From: Corynebacterium sp. p3-SID1145
GTDB taxonomy: Bacteria > Actinomycetota > Actinomycetes > Mycobacteriales > Mycobacteriaceae
Direction of reading: 5' to 3'
Assembly: GCA_025144245.1 (NCBI GenBank)
Contig: JALXXC010000006.1
Location: 110,411-174,410, forward strand
Length of the DNA stretch: 64,000 nucleotides
Of the stretch, positions 42,756 through 52,180 are shown piece by piece. Numbering within the stretch: the first letter of the stretch is position 1; each line of letters starts with the position of its first letter. The notes beneath the pieces were generated by a model that made no database searches, was not told the origin of the DNA, and saw nothing but the letters and a program-made list of their open reading frames with translations. The position numbers and the translations under genes were made by a program.

Positions 42756-43948
42756 AGGATGCGGGTCAGGGTGCTCCGGCCCGCGAAGAGGATGACCAAG
42801 GAGACCACCAGCGTCGCCGCTCCGGCCCAGTAGGGGACACCGGCACCGTAAGCGGTGGCCAACGGGCCAGAGACTGCCGGTGCGATGGCGCCGCCGAGAA
42901 AGCGTAGCCCCGAATAGGTCGACGATGCGACGTTGCGGGGCAGATCGGTTGCCTCCATGACCGCTTCGGTGAGGACCGTGTTGAAGATGCCGATGAAAAT
43001 GCCCGCCACGATCACCAGCACGATCAGCAGCGTGAGATTATCCACGCCGAAGCCGAGGCCGACGAGCAGGACGGCGAAGCCGACCAGAATCGTGCAGATC
43101 ACCGGCATGAGACCGAAGCTCTGCGTGAGCCGCGGCGCCACGAATACTGAGGACAAGGCCAAGGCCAAGCCCCAGCCGAAGAAGACGTAGCCGAGCTCAG
43201 TGGCACCGAGTGCGCTTCCCGATGCCTCCGCCGCCTCATCGATCGGGTACGGGGAATAGGCGAGCAGGGTGAAAAAGCCGTAGTTGTAGAAAAACGCAAC
43301 AGCGCCCAGGGTGAGCAGCGCAGGTTCGCGCAGCGCCTTGAATCCGGCGACAAAAGACACCGGTTCCGGTTTTCTCGCCGGCTTGCGCAACAGAGCCGCG
43401 ATAGCGAGGAAGCCGACGGCCATTAACGCCGCGGTGCCGTAGAACGGGCCGCGCCAGCTGATCTCGCCGAGGACTCCGCCCACCAGGGGACCGACTGCCA
43501 TGCCGATGCCCATCGCCGCCTCGTACAGAATGACGGCCTGGCTCGGTCCGCCCGACGCGGCACCGACAATCGCCGCGAGGGCAGTTGAAATGAACAGCGC
43601 GTTGCCCAAACCCCAGCCGGCGCGGAAGCCGATGATCGCGTCCACGGATCCCGCGGTGCCCGACAGGAACGCGAACACGACGATCAGTGCCAGGCCCGCC
43701 AGCAGTGTCTGTTTCACGCCGATGCGCGAGGAGATGAAAGAGCTGAAAAACATGGCCAGCGCGGTGATCAGCAGGTAGCTGGTGAAAAGCAGCATCGTCT
43801 GGGTCGGCGAGGCGTCGAGCTCACGGCTGATCGCCGGGAGGATCGGGTCGACCAAGCCGATGCCCATGAACGACACCGCACAGGCGAAAGCGATCGCCCA
43901 GACGGCGACGGGTTGTTTGAAAATGTTCTCGGGAGTCGTCTTACTCAT
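42752..43948 (-). CDS. MFS transporter (drug/H+ antiporter type)
   Basis: A 398-residue major-facilitator protein with 12 predicted helices. The N-terminal half has MGIGLVDPILPAIS and the loop SRIGVKQTLLAG; motif C-like GPLVGGVLGE fits exporters. It starts eight bases inside the end of the MarR gene (overlap 43941-43948), so it is translated with that regulator and is its obvious target. Substrate unknown; candidates are drugs or a metabolite. Confidence 0.85.
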   Translation of the reverse strand: MSKTTPENIFKQPVAVWAIAFACAVSFMGIGLVDPILPAISRELDASPTQTMLLFTSYLLITALAMFFSSFISSRIGVKQTLLAGLALIVVFAFLSGTAGSVDAIIGFRAGWGLGNALFISTALAAIVGAASGGPSQAVILYEAAMGIGMAVGPLVGGVLGEISWRGPFYGTAALMAVGFLAIAALLRKPARKPEPVSFVAGFKALREPALLTLGAVAFFYNYGFFTLLAYSPYPIDEAAEASGSALGATELGYVFFGWGLALALSSVFVAPRLTQSFGLMPVICTILVGFAVLLVGLGFGVDNLTLLIVLVIVAGIFIGIFNTVLTEAVMEATDLPRNVASSTYSGLRFLGGAIAPAVSGPLATAYGAGVPYWAGAATLVVSLVILFAGRSTLTRIL

Positions 43949-44429
43949 TCACGTCTTTCTTTTCGGTTGTCTGTGGTGGTTCATCGTTATGTGTTCCACG
44001 GAGCCGCGCAGTCAGAACAGGGAGGATCTCCGCCGCTTTGATCAGCGTTTCCACATCTTCGGGGGAGAGGTCCCTGAATTCCGGGACGAGCGCACGGACT
44101 GATCCTTCGCGGTACGCCCTGACTTCAGCGCGCCCGGCGTCGGTAATGGTCAGGTCGAAAGCGCGGGCGTCGTCAGGTGAAGGTTCCCGGGCGACGAGAC
44201 CTTCGGCGACGAGCTTCTTGATGGCCTGGCTCATTGACGGCTGCGTGATACCTTCCCTGCGTGCTAGTTCACCGATGCGCAGACCCGGTTCCCGCTGGAG
44301 GGTGGCCAACACGCGCAGCGAGACATACGACAACTCGCTGCCGGTTGCCTGGAAAGTCGCGCGGGCGAAGTGGCCTCCCGCGGCGACTAGGTCGACGGCG
44401 AGGCGGGAGAGCGTCTCATCGGAAAACAT
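43941..44429 (-). CDS. MarR-family transcriptional regulator
   Basis: A 162-residue winged-helix repressor: LRVLATLQREPGLRIGELARREGITQPSMSQAIKKL is the recognition region in the N-terminal half, followed by the wing segment EPSPDDARAFDLTITDAGRAE. ATG 44429 is chosen because on the minus strand a -10 TATAGT (44441-44436) ends six bases upstream, which fits a leaderless mRNA; GTG 44435 would touch the -10. It overlaps the MFS gene and presumably represses itself and the transporter. Confidence 0.87.
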   Translation of the reverse strand: MFSDETLSRLAVDLVAAGGHFARATFQATGSELSYVSLRVLATLQREPGLRIGELARREGITQPSMSQAIKKLVAEGLVAREPSPDDARAFDLTITDAGRAEVRAYREGSVRALVPEFRDLSPEDVETLIKAAEILPVLTARLRGTHNDEPPQTTEKKDVNE

Positions 44430-44455
44430 AGACACACTATATAGGCAGGCTATGT
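44427..44455 (-). promoter_or_regulatory. Promoter and candidate MarR operator
   Basis: The -10 TATAGT of the marR gene lies within overlapping symmetry: CTATATAG (44437-44444) and CTATGTAG (44450-44457) form an almost symmetrical dyad separated by five bases, and CATAG (44427-44431)/CTATG (44450-44454) form a wider one. Symmetry directly over the -10 suits autorepression by a MarR dimer. Confidence 0.5.
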
Positions 44456-44485
44456 AGATTGCTGGTTTCGGGGCCGGGGGCGCGG

Positions 44486-44517
44486 CCGTTAAGACTCCGT
44501 TAAGACGCCTTAGAAAC
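44486..44517 (+). promoter_or_regulatory. Tandem 11-bp repeats upstream of kdp (candidate KdpE sites)
   Basis: CCGTTAAGAC occurs at 44486-44495 and 44497-44506, exactly 11 bases apart, followed at the same spacing by a degenerate CCTTAGAAAC (44508-44517, six of ten bases matching). OmpR/PhoB-family regulators bind tandem 10-11-bp direct repeats on one face of DNA. The array starts 80 bases before kdpF, and KdpE is encoded in the same operon. Confidence 0.55.
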
Positions 44518-44565
44518 GGATCAGGCCGCGGTCACAGGCGCCTGGGCGGTGGTTATTTAATGGGC

Positions 44566-44652
44566 ATGACTCAAGATCTCATTGGAGCCATCCTCAGCGC
44601 GGGTGTCCTCGCTTACCTCGTGTACGCCCTAATCAACCCCGAGAAGTTCTGA
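44566..44652 (+). CDS. kdpF: KdpF small membrane subunit
   Basis: A 28-residue peptide (MTQDLIGAILSAGVLAYLVY then ALINPEKF) with one membrane helix, typical of KdpF, which stabilises the KdpABC complex. In-frame ATG 44560 would add two residues. It precedes kdpA by seven bases. It is short, but position and the closing NPEKF motif identify it. Confidence 0.88.
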   Translation: MTQDLIGAILSAGVLAYLVYALINPEKF

Positions 44653-44659
44653 GGACGCC

Positions 44660-46297
44660 ATGCCACTTTTCATTCAGACAATCTGTGCACTGCTGCTAGT
44701 CATCGGACTGCTCGCAGTGCTCCATGTTCCCGTGGGCACGTACATCCACAAAGTCTTCACCGACAACAAGCACAACGCGGTGGAGAAAGTCATCTACAAA
44801 CTCATCGGAGTCAACCCGGACAATGAAATGCGCTGGACGTCCTACGCCATCGCGTCCGTCGCTTTCGGTGTTTTCTCCGTGCTCCTTCTCTGGGTGATCA
44901 TCATGGCCCAGGGGATGCTGCCGTGGGGCTTCGGTAGGTCGCAGGACTGGCACACAGCCCTGAACACAGCTGTCTCCTTCACCACCAACACCAACTGGCA
45001 GAGCTATTCCGGTGAGACCGGTGCGGGCTATGTCGTCGGGATGGCCGGATTGACGGTCCAGAACTTCGTCTCCGCCGCAACCGGCATTGCTGTCGCTGTG
45101 GCGCTGTTCCGCGGACTCGCTCGCAGCGGGTCCGGCACAGTCGGAAACTTTTGGGTGGATCTGGTCCGTGCTTCGCTCAGGGTACTGTTGCCCATCTCGG
45201 TCGTCGGCGCATTTCTGCTCATGGTTGGCGGTGTCGTGCAGAACCTGGCGGATCCGGTGAACGCGACCACTATCACTGGACAGGCGCAGACGATCCTCAC
45301 TGGGCCGGTCGCCTCTGAGGAGGCCATCAAAATGCTGGGCACGAACGGAGGCGGCATCTTCAACGCGAACTCCGCCCACCCGTTTGAGAACCCGAATGCT
45401 TGGACCAATCTGCTCGAGATCATTCTCGTTCTTCTGATCCCGTTCTCGCTTCCCGTGACGTACGGCCTGTTCGTCAAGGACCGCCGCCAAGGCGGTGCGC
45501 TCACCGCCGCGATGCTCGTCCTGTGGAGTGTCTCCGCGGCACTGCTCGTGTGGGCGGAAAGCGCTCACCCGGCGACTGCCTTGGAGGGAAAAGAAAGCCG
45601 CTTCGGCGTGCTGTGGTCGGCGATCTTCGCCACGACGACCACCGGGACATCCACCGGTGCGGTGAATTCCATGCACGACTCCTACAGTCCCCTCGGCGGC
45701 GGCTTGGTCATGTTCAACATGATGCTCGGCGAAGTCTCCCCGGGCGGGGTCGGCACCGGCATGTACAACATGCTCACCTTCGTGGTGCTTTCCGTGTTCA
45801 TTGCCGGCCTCATGATCGGCCGCACTCCGGAAGTGCTGGGCAAGACCATCGGACGCCGGGAGATCACGCTGGCTGCGTTAGCGGCCATCGTGATGCCTGC
45901 GCTGGTCCTCATTCTCACCGGTGCGGCAGTGCTACTCCCGGGCGTGCGTGAGTCCATGAACAACACCGGTGCGCACGGTCTGAGCGAGGTGCTCTACGCC
46001 TACACATCGGGCGCGAACAACAACGGTTCAGCTTTCGCCGGACTCAGCGCAGGCACTCCGTACTTGAACCTCACCATTGCATTCGCAATGTTCGTCGGCC
46101 GATTCGCCCCGATCGTGCTCATGGTCGCACTCGCCGGGGCATTGGCTGCCCAGCGTGGCCGCGAGGACACAGCTGGCGCCATGCCCACCCACAACGTCAC
46201 CTTCACCATCCTTCTGCTCTGCGTGATTCTCATCGTCGCGGGGCTGACCTTCCTGCCGTCGCTCGCGCTCGGCCCAATCGCGGAGGCACTCTCATGA
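44660..46297 (+). CDS. kdpA: Potassium-transporting ATPase, subunit A (K+ channel-like)
   Basis: A 545-residue membrane protein of the SKT superfamily that forms the K+ selectivity path of KdpFABC. Typical segments: [19 protein letters not shown] (first pore loop), [22 protein letters not shown] (second pore loop) and [22 protein letters not shown] (third). About ten membrane segments. GAGGAC precedes ATG 44660. The end overlaps kdpB by four bases (46294-46297). Confidence 0.96.
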   Translation: MPLFIQTICALLLVIGLLAVLHVPVGTYIHKVFTDNKHNAVEKVIYKLIGVNPDNEMRWTSYAIASVAFGVFSVLLLWVIIMAQGMLPWGFGRSQDWHTALNTAVSFTTNTNWQSYSGETGAGYVVGMAGLTVQNFVSAATGIAVAVALFRGLARSGSGTVGNFWVDLVRASLRVLLPISVVGAFLLMVGGVVQNLADPVNATTITGQAQTILTGPVASEEAIKMLGTNGGGIFNANSAHPFENPNAWTNLLEIILVLLIPFSLPVTYGLFVKDRRQGGALTAAMLVLWSVSAALLVWAESAHPATALEGKESRFGVLWSAIFATTTTGTSTGAVNSMHDSYSPLGGGLVMFNMMLGEVSPGGVGTGMYNMLTFVVLSVFIAGLMIGRTPEVLGKTIGRREITLAALAAIVMPALVLILTGAAVLLPGVRESMNNTGAHGLSEVLYAYTSGANNNGSAFAGLSAGTPYLNLTIAFAMFVGRFAPIVLMVALAGALAAQRGREDTAGAMPTHNVTFTILLLCVILIVAGLTFLPSLALGPIAEALS

Positions 46298-48405
46298 CAA
46301 CAGCAACTACCGCAGTCGAACAGACACCCGCTTCTGAACCGGGGCGCGTGAAGCGGTCACTCGGAAGCCAGCTCGGCGACAACTTCCTCGACGCGCTGAA
46401 GAAGCTCAACCCAGCCAACCTGGTGCGCCAGCCCGTCATCTTCGTGGTGTGGCTCGGTGCAGTTCTCACCACTGTTCTGGCGGTGCTGGAGCCGTCGCTG
46501 TTCTCCATCAGCGTCACCGTGTGGCTGTGGGCGACCATCCTCTTCGCCAATCTCGCCGAGGCAGTCGCTGAGGGACGCGGCAAGGCGCAAGCGTCCGCAC
46601 TGCGCCAGACGCGTACCGACGCCAAGGCGCGCCTGCTTAACGACGACGGTACCGAAACCGAGGTGGCTGGCTCCGACCTGACCATCGGGGACCTCGTCGT
46701 TGTCGAGGCTGGCCAACAGATTCCGGGCGACGGCGATGTCGTCGAGGGCGTGGCCACCGTCGATGAATCCGCCATCACCGGCGAGTCAGCCCCCGTCATC
46801 CGTGAATCCGGCGGTGACCGTAGCGCCGTCACCGGCGGTACGACGGTGCTGTCCGACCGCATCGTCGTGAAGATCACGTCCAAGCCTGGTGAGACCTTCA
46901 TCGACCGCATGATTTCGCTCGTCGAGGGTGCGGAGCGCAAAAAGACCCCGAACGAGATCGCCTTGAATATCTTGCTGATCACCCTCAGCATCCTGTTTGT
47001 GCTCGCGGTCGCGGCCATCCAGCCGATGGCGATCTACTCCGGCCACAAGCTTTCTCTGATCGCCCTCGTTGCTCTGCTGGTGTGCCTGATTCCGACGACG
47101 ATCGGCGCGCTGCTCAGCGCTATCGGCATCGCCGGCATGGACCGCCTGGTGCAGCACAATGTGCTCGCCATGTCGGGGCGCGCCGTCGAAGCCGCTGGTG
47201 ACGTGTCGACGCTGTTGCTCGACAAGACCGGCACCATCACTTACGGCAACCGCCGCGCTTCCGACCTTGTCCCTGTCGAGGGGGCGGAAAACAGCGAGAT
47301 GGTTGAGGCGGCATGGTTGAGCTCGCTTGCCGACGAAACCCCCGAAGGCCGTTCGATCATTGAGTTCATCGCCGCCGGCGACGCCACTGGGGCCGGCGTC
47401 GATGGTGCGTCCTACGCCGACACCGATGCGGTTTCCTTGACCCGCGAAGGAGCGGAATTCGTTCCCTTCTCCGCCAACACGCGTATGTCCGGCGTTGATT
47501 TCCCCGACGGCACCCAGGTGCGCAAGGGCGCGAATTCCGCAGTGCAGGCGTGGGTCACCGCAGAAGGCGGCCGCGTCGCGGCCGACGTGGACGACATCGT
47601 CGAACGGATCTCGGCTTCGGGCGGAACCCCGCTGGTCGTCGCAAAGCAATCTGGCGGGCAGACTCCCCGCGTGCTCGGTGTGCTGCACCTCAAAGATGTG
47701 GTCAAGCCCGGTTTGACTGAGCGCTTCGCACAGCTGCGCGAGATGGGCATCAAGACAGTCATGATCACCGGCGATAACGCCGTCACTGCGGAGGCCATCG
47801 CGAAGGAAGCCGGCGTCGACGACTTCCTCGCGGAAGCGACCCCCGAAGACAAGATGCGCCTGATCAAGAAGGAGCAGGCGGGTGGCCACCTCGTCGCCAT
47901 GACAGGTGACGGCACCAACGACGCACCGGCGCTCGCGCAGGCTGATGTGGGTGTCGCGATGAACACCGGCACATCCGCCGCGAAGGAAGCTGGCAACATG
48001 GTCGATCTCGATTCAGACCCGACGAAGCTGATCGACATCGTCGCCATCGGAAAGCAGCTGCTGATCACCCGCGGCGCGCTGACCACATTCTCCATCGCGA
48101 ATGATCTGGCGAAGTACTTCGCGATCATCCCCGCGATGTTCGTGAGCATCTTCCCGGGCCTGGACGCCCTCAACATCATGCGCCTGCACTCTTCAGAGTC
48201 CGCGATGCTCAGCGCCGTGATTTTCAACGCGCTGGTCATTGTGGCGCTGATCCCGCTTTCCTTGAAGGGCGTGAAATACCGCGCGATGTCCGCTGGAGCG
48301 CTACTCAACCGCAATCTGTTGATCTACGGCCTCGGCGGCATCATCGCTCCGTTCATCGGCATCAAGGCCATCGACCTCATCATTCAACTTCTTCCGGGGA
48401 TGTGA
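46294..48405 (+). CDS. kdpB: Potassium-transporting P-type ATPase, subunit B
   Basis: A 703-residue P-type ATPase that drives K+ uptake. Motifs: [14 protein letters not shown] (actuator TGES), phosphorylation motif DKTGT with Asp310, nucleotide-binding KGA and [10 protein letters not shown], and hinge [21 protein letters not shown]. Seven membrane segments expected. ATG 46294 overlaps kdpA by four bases (ATGA). Complete. Confidence 0.97.
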   Translation: MTTATTAVEQTPASEPGRVKRSLGSQLGDNFLDALKKLNPANLVRQPVIFVVWLGAVLTTVLAVLEPSLFSISVTVWLWATILFANLAEAVAEGRGKAQASALRQTRTDAKARLLNDDGTETEVAGSDLTIGDLVVVEAGQQIPGDGDVVEGVATVDESAITGESAPVIRESGGDRSAVTGGTTVLSDRIVVKITSKPGETFIDRMISLVEGAERKKTPNEIALNILLITLSILFVLAVAAIQPMAIYSGHKLSLIALVALLVCLIPTTIGALLSAIGIAGMDRLVQHNVLAMSGRAVEAAGDVSTLLLDKTGTITYGNRRASDLVPVEGAENSEMVEAAWLSSLADETPEGRSIIEFIAAGDATGAGVDGASYADTDAVSLTREGAEFVPFSANTRMSGVDFPDGTQVRKGANSAVQAWVTAEGGRVAADVDDIVERISASGGTPLVVAKQSGGQTPRVLGVLHLKDVVKPGLTERFAQLREMGIKTVMITGDNAVTAEAIAKEAGVDDFLAEATPEDKMRLIKKEQAGGHLVAMTGDGTNDAPALAQADVGVAMNTGTSAAKEAGNMVDLDSDPTKLIDIVAIGKQLLITRGALTTFSIANDLAKYFAIIPAMFVSIFPGLDALNIMRLHSSESAMLSAVIFNALVIVALIPLSLKGVKYRAMSAGALLNRNLLIYGLGGIIAPFIGIKAIDLIIQLLPGM

Positions 48406-48410
48406 CAAAC

Positions 48411-48974
48411 ATGAATACCTTCCGTCAATCAGGCGCCGCCATCCGCGCCCTCATCGTGCTCACCGTCATACTCGGTGTCGCCTACCCACTGTTCATGGTC
48501 GCCGTGGGGCTCGTCATGCCGGCGAAGGCCAACGGCTCGCTGCAGAAGAATGGCGACGAAATCGTCGGCTCAAAGCTCATCGCTCAGCCCGCAGGCGGTC
48601 CGGAGTTCTTCCAGCCGCGCCCGTCCGCGGGGGACTGGGACGGCGAATCCTCCGGAGGCAGCAATCTTTCCCCGGTCTCCGATGACCTGAAGGAGCAGAT
48701 GGAGCAGCGCAAACAGGAACTCGAAGCTGCCAACCCGGGGGCCGGCCCGATTCCGGCGGAGGCCTTGACCGCTTCATCCAGCGGTCTAGATCCCCACATT
48801 TCCCCGGAGTACGCACGGTGGCAAGCACCCCGCGTGGCGGAGGCCCGCGGCATGAGCCAGACCGACGTGGAAAAGCTCATCGAAACTCACACGAAGAAGG
48901 CCCTCCTCGGATTCTTCGGTCAGGATACGGTGAACGTCAACGAATTGAACTACTCGCTGGCCTACGAAAGCTGA
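48411..48974 (+). CDS. kdpC: Potassium-transporting ATPase, subunit C
   Basis: A 187-residue single-span subunit of KdpFABC. One N-terminal membrane helix (about 12-35, LIVLTVILGVAYPLFMVAVG) is followed by the conserved LIAQPAGGPEFFQPRPSAGDWD, GSNLSP and LTASSSGLDPHISPEYA motifs. ATG 48411 is preferred over GTG 48402, which would overlap the kdpB stop but has no room for a ribosome-binding site. Confidence 0.95.
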   Translation: MNTFRQSGAAIRALIVLTVILGVAYPLFMVAVGLVMPAKANGSLQKNGDEIVGSKLIAQPAGGPEFFQPRPSAGDWDGESSGGSNLSPVSDDLKEQMEQRKQELEAANPGAGPIPAEALTASSSGLDPHISPEYARWQAPRVAEARGMSQTDVEKLIETHTKKALLGFFGQDTVNVNELNYSLAYES

Positions 48975-48978
48975 CACC

Positions 48979-51492
48979 ATGACTAGAGGTCGACTCCGCG
49001 TCTTTCTCGGCGGCGCGCCCGGCGTGGGCAAGACAGTCGCCATGCTGACTGAGGGCCACCGTCTGGCGGAGGCGGGGGAGGACGTGGTGGTGGGCCTCGT
49101 CGAAACGCACGGCCGCTCCTTCACCTTGAAGCAGGTGGAAGGCCTCGAGGTCGTGCCGCGCACCGAGGTGTCCTACAAAGGAACCCGCATCCCCGAGATG
49201 GATGTGGACGCCATTCTCGCCCGTAATCCCGATGTGGTTCTCGTAGATGAGATGGCGCACTCCAACCCACCGGGGATGCGCAACAAGAAGCGGTGGCAGG
49301 ACATCGACGAGCTTCTCGACGCGGGGATCGACGTCATCTCCACCGTCAACGTCCAGCACCTCGAATCCCTCAACGACGTTGTGGAAACCATCACCGGGGT
49401 GGTGCAGAACGAGACCATCCCCGACGCCGCACTCCGCGCCGCCGACCAAATCGACCTGGTGGACCTTTCGCCGGAGGCGCTGCGGCAGCGCATGGCCCAG
49501 GGCGACATCTACAAACCGGAGAAAGTCGATGCCGCCCTTGCGAACTATTTCCGTGAAGGAAACTTGTCTGCGTTGCGCGAGCTCGCCCTCCTCTGGCTCG
49601 CTGACCGCGTGGACGAAGCTTTGGCGCGCTACCGCGAGGACAACAGCATCGACACTTCGTGGCCGACCCGCGAACGCGTCGTGGTCGCGCTGTCCGGCGG
49701 CCAGGGCGGCGAAATTCTGCTGCGCCGCGGTGCACGGATTGCTAAACGCGGGGTGGGCGGGGAACTGCTCGCGGTTTTCGCCACCCGCTCCGACGGCCTG
49801 TCGGGTGCGACGCTTCCCGACATTGCGCGGCTGCGCCACCTCACGGAGGAACTCGGCGGAACGTTCCACACTGTGACCGGGGAGAACCCCGCGCAGACCG
49901 TCCTCGATTTCGCCCGCGGATGCAACGCGACCCAGATCATCATCGGAACGAGCAGGCGGCCGGCCTGGCAGCGGCTGTTTTCCCGCGGCTTCAGCGAGGC
50001 CATCATCGAGTCCTCACGGGAGATCGACACGCACGTCGTCGCGCTTGCCGACGGCGGCTCCAGCGTCCGCCGCGCACCCGTCCAGGCGTTGCCGGGAGAG
50101 CGGATTAAGCAAGGCTTTTTGCTCGCGTTCGTGCTGCCGGCCCTGGTGACGGGCGTGTTTCTCGCCTTCCGTGTCCACCCGAACCTCGCGCTGGTGTCCC
50201 CAGTGTTCCTGCTCATCGCCGTGATCGTGGCTCTGGTGGGCGGCATGTGGCCCTCGGTCATCGCCGCTGTGCTGGGGTCACTGTTCGCCGACTGGTTCTT
50301 CACCCCGCCGTACGGCACTTTCACCATCCAGCACTTCTCCAACACGGTTGCGTTGCTCGTGTCTGTAAGCGTGGCCATTGTCGTGGCCTCATTGGTGAAC
50401 CGTTATGCCCTGCGGCTCCACGAGGCCCGCGTCGCGCAAACGGAAGCGACTGCGATGGCTGACATGACGAACGTGCTGCTCGGCTCAACAGACCAAATGA
50501 GCATTCTGCTGGACCAGATCGTGGAAATGTGCGGCCTGACCGGTGCGGCCGTGGTGGAGAAACGCTCCCAGCGCGGTGATTTTGTCACCCTGGAATCCAC
50601 GTCCGGTTTCGACCCGGGGATCATCGGGGAGAGCGAGCGCGATGCGATCGACGACACCCACGAGCTCATCCTGCAGCCGGCGGACATCTCTGCGGAGAAC
50701 CGCAGGCTGATCAGTGCCTGCGCCGTTTACGCCCGAGCACTGCTCCAGAAGGACGACTTGGAGAAGTCCGCTTCCACAGCGCTGGAGCTCGCCCAGGACA
50801 ACAAAGCGCGCACCGCGCTGCTGTCGGCGGTCTCCCATGACCTGCGCACGCCGCTGGCGGGCATCATGGCCTCCATCGAGAGTCTGCGCAGCACCGCCGT
50901 GACGTTCACGGAGGAAGAGCGGGACGAACTCATGGAGTCCATCGAGTTCAGCGCGAATAAGCTGGACAAGCTGATCACGAATTTGCTCGGAATGTCGCGG
51001 CTCCAAGTCGGGGCCCTGGTGGCCAAACCGGATGTCTACGATCTCCGCGAGCTCATCCCCGAATACATTTCCCAGGTCAGCGAACCGGAACGGGTCGACT
51101 ACCAGCCGGCCGGCGAAGCAGTGCTGGCGAATGTCGATGCGGGGCTGCTGGAGCGGGTGGTGACCAATCTGCTCGAGAATTCCTTGCGCTACCAACGCCG
51201 CGGGGCAGTGCGCGTGGCCACAAACAGCTCCGCTGACGGTGTGTCCATCACGATCGTCGACACTGGCCCAGGGGTGAAACGCAAGGATAGGGAGGCGATC
51301 TTCCAGCCCTTCCAGAGGAAGGACGATTCGTCGACAAGCGATGGCGTGGGCCTCGGCCTCGCTGTCGCGCGCGGACTCGCTGAAGCAATGGGCGGTATCG
51401 TGACTCCGTCCGAGACACCGGGAGGCGGCCTCACCATGACAGTGACAGTTCCCGCCGCGCCCACCGCCACGCAGGCCAGCAAAGGAAAGTGA
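48979..51492 (+). CDS. kdpD: Sensor histidine kinase KdpD
   Basis: An 837-residue sensor kinase. The N-terminal KdpD domain has Walker A GAPGVGKT (12-19) and VVLVDEMAHSNPPG; a universal-stress-like domain follows (about 230-355). Four membrane segments lie at about 375-480, then a GAF-type region, HisKA with His620 in SAVSHDLRTPL, and ATPase motifs NLLENSLRY, DTGPGVKRKD and GVGLGLAVARGLAEAMGG. It senses K+ limitation or osmotic stress and controls KdpE phosphorylation. It starts four bases after kdpC. Confidence 0.95.
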   Translation: MTRGRLRVFLGGAPGVGKTVAMLTEGHRLAEAGEDVVVGLVETHGRSFTLKQVEGLEVVPRTEVSYKGTRIPEMDVDAILARNPDVVLVDEMAHSNPPGMRNKKRWQDIDELLDAGIDVISTVNVQHLESLNDVVETITGVVQNETIPDAALRAADQIDLVDLSPEALRQRMAQGDIYKPEKVDAALANYFREGNLSALRELALLWLADRVDEALARYREDNSIDTSWPTRERVVVALSGGQGGEILLRRGARIAKRGVGGELLAVFATRSDGLSGATLPDIARLRHLTEELGGTFHTVTGENPAQTVLDFARGCNATQIIIGTSRRPAWQRLFSRGFSEAIIESSREIDTHVVALADGGSSVRRAPVQALPGERIKQGFLLAFVLPALVTGVFLAFRVHPNLALVSPVFLLIAVIVALVGGMWPSVIAAVLGSLFADWFFTPPYGTFTIQHFSNTVALLVSVSVAIVVASLVNRYALRLHEARVAQTEATAMADMTNVLLGSTDQMSILLDQIVEMCGLTGAAVVEKRSQRGDFVTLESTSGFDPGIIGESERDAIDDTHELILQPADISAENRRLISACAVYARALLQKDDLEKSASTALELAQDNKARTALLSAVSHDLRTPLAGIMASIESLRSTAVTFTEEERDELMESIEFSANKLDKLITNLLGMSRLQVGALVAKPDVYDLRELIPEYISQVSEPERVDYQPAGEAVLANVDAGLLERVVTNLLENSLRYQRRGAVRVATNSSADGVSITIVDTGPGVKRKDREAIFQPFQRKDDSSTSDGVGLGLAVARGLAEAMGGIVTPSETPGGGLTMTVTVPAAPTATQASKGK

Positions 51493-51496
51493 CGCC

Positions 51497-52180
51497 ATGA
51501 CCAAAATCCTCGTTGTGGACGATGATGCGACGCTGCTGCGCACGCTGCGCATCAACCTGCGCGCCCGCGGCTACGAATCCGTGTGCGTGAGTTGCGGTGC
51601 CGACGCGCTCGACGAAATGTCCGCGGACCCGGCGCAGCTGATCATCCTCGACCTCGGCCTGCCCGACATCGACGGCACTGAGGTGCTGCGGCGCGTCCGA
51701 GAGACCTCGGGCGTTCCGATCATTGTCCTGTCTGCGCGCGACCAGCCGGAAGACATCGTCGAGGCGCTCGACGACGGTGCCAACGACTTCGTCACCAAAC
51801 CCTTTGGCGTCGAGGAACTCATGGCGCGAGTGAGGGTGTCGCTGCGCGATAGCGGAGTCGTCTCCTCCATCGTCCCGTCGTTCGTCGCGGACGACCTCCT
51901 GCTTGATTTCGCCGAATCCCGCGCCACCAAAGGTGGTCGCGAGCTGCATTTCACGCCCACCGAATGGCGCATGCTCAGCACGCTCGCAAAGGCCGGCGGA
52001 GCGCTTGTGCGGCACGATGAATTGCTCGGCGCCATCTGGGGGCCAGGGTACGGCCGTGAACTGAATTACCTGCGTGTCTATGCCCACCAGATCCGGCGCA
52101 AGATCGAAGACGACGCGACCAGGCCCCGCCACCTGCTCACCGAGCCGGGCGTGGGCTACCGCCTGGTGCGCGGAAGCTAG
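51497..52180 (+). CDS. kdpE: Response regulator KdpE
   Basis: A 227-residue OmpR/PhoB-type regulator. The receiver domain has VDDDATLLRTLRINL, the phospho-acceptor Asp52 in LIILDLGLPDIDG and the conserved Lys in NDFVTKPFGVEEL. The winged helix at about 130-225 has LHFTPTEWRMLSTLAK and VYAHQIRRKIEDD. It starts four bases after kdpD. Its likely sites are the repeats at 44486-44517. The stop shares CTAG (52177-52180) with the convergent UvrA-like gene. Confidence 0.95.
   Translation: MTKILVVDDDATLLRTLRINLRARGYESVCVSCGADALDEMSADPAQLIILDLGLPDIDGTEVLRRVRETSGVPIIVLSARDQPEDIVEALDDGANDFVTKPFGVEELMARVRVSLRDSGVVSSIVPSFVADDLLLDFAESRATKGGRELHFTPTEWRMLSTLAKAGGALVRHDELLGAIWGPGYGRELNYLRVYAHQIRRKIEDDATRPRHLLTEPGVGYRLVRGS

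Noticed and set aside
44458-44565. c-di-AMP (ydaO-type) riboswitch before kdp
   Set aside because: The leader is too short for that RNA and shows direct repeats rather than its conserved helices.
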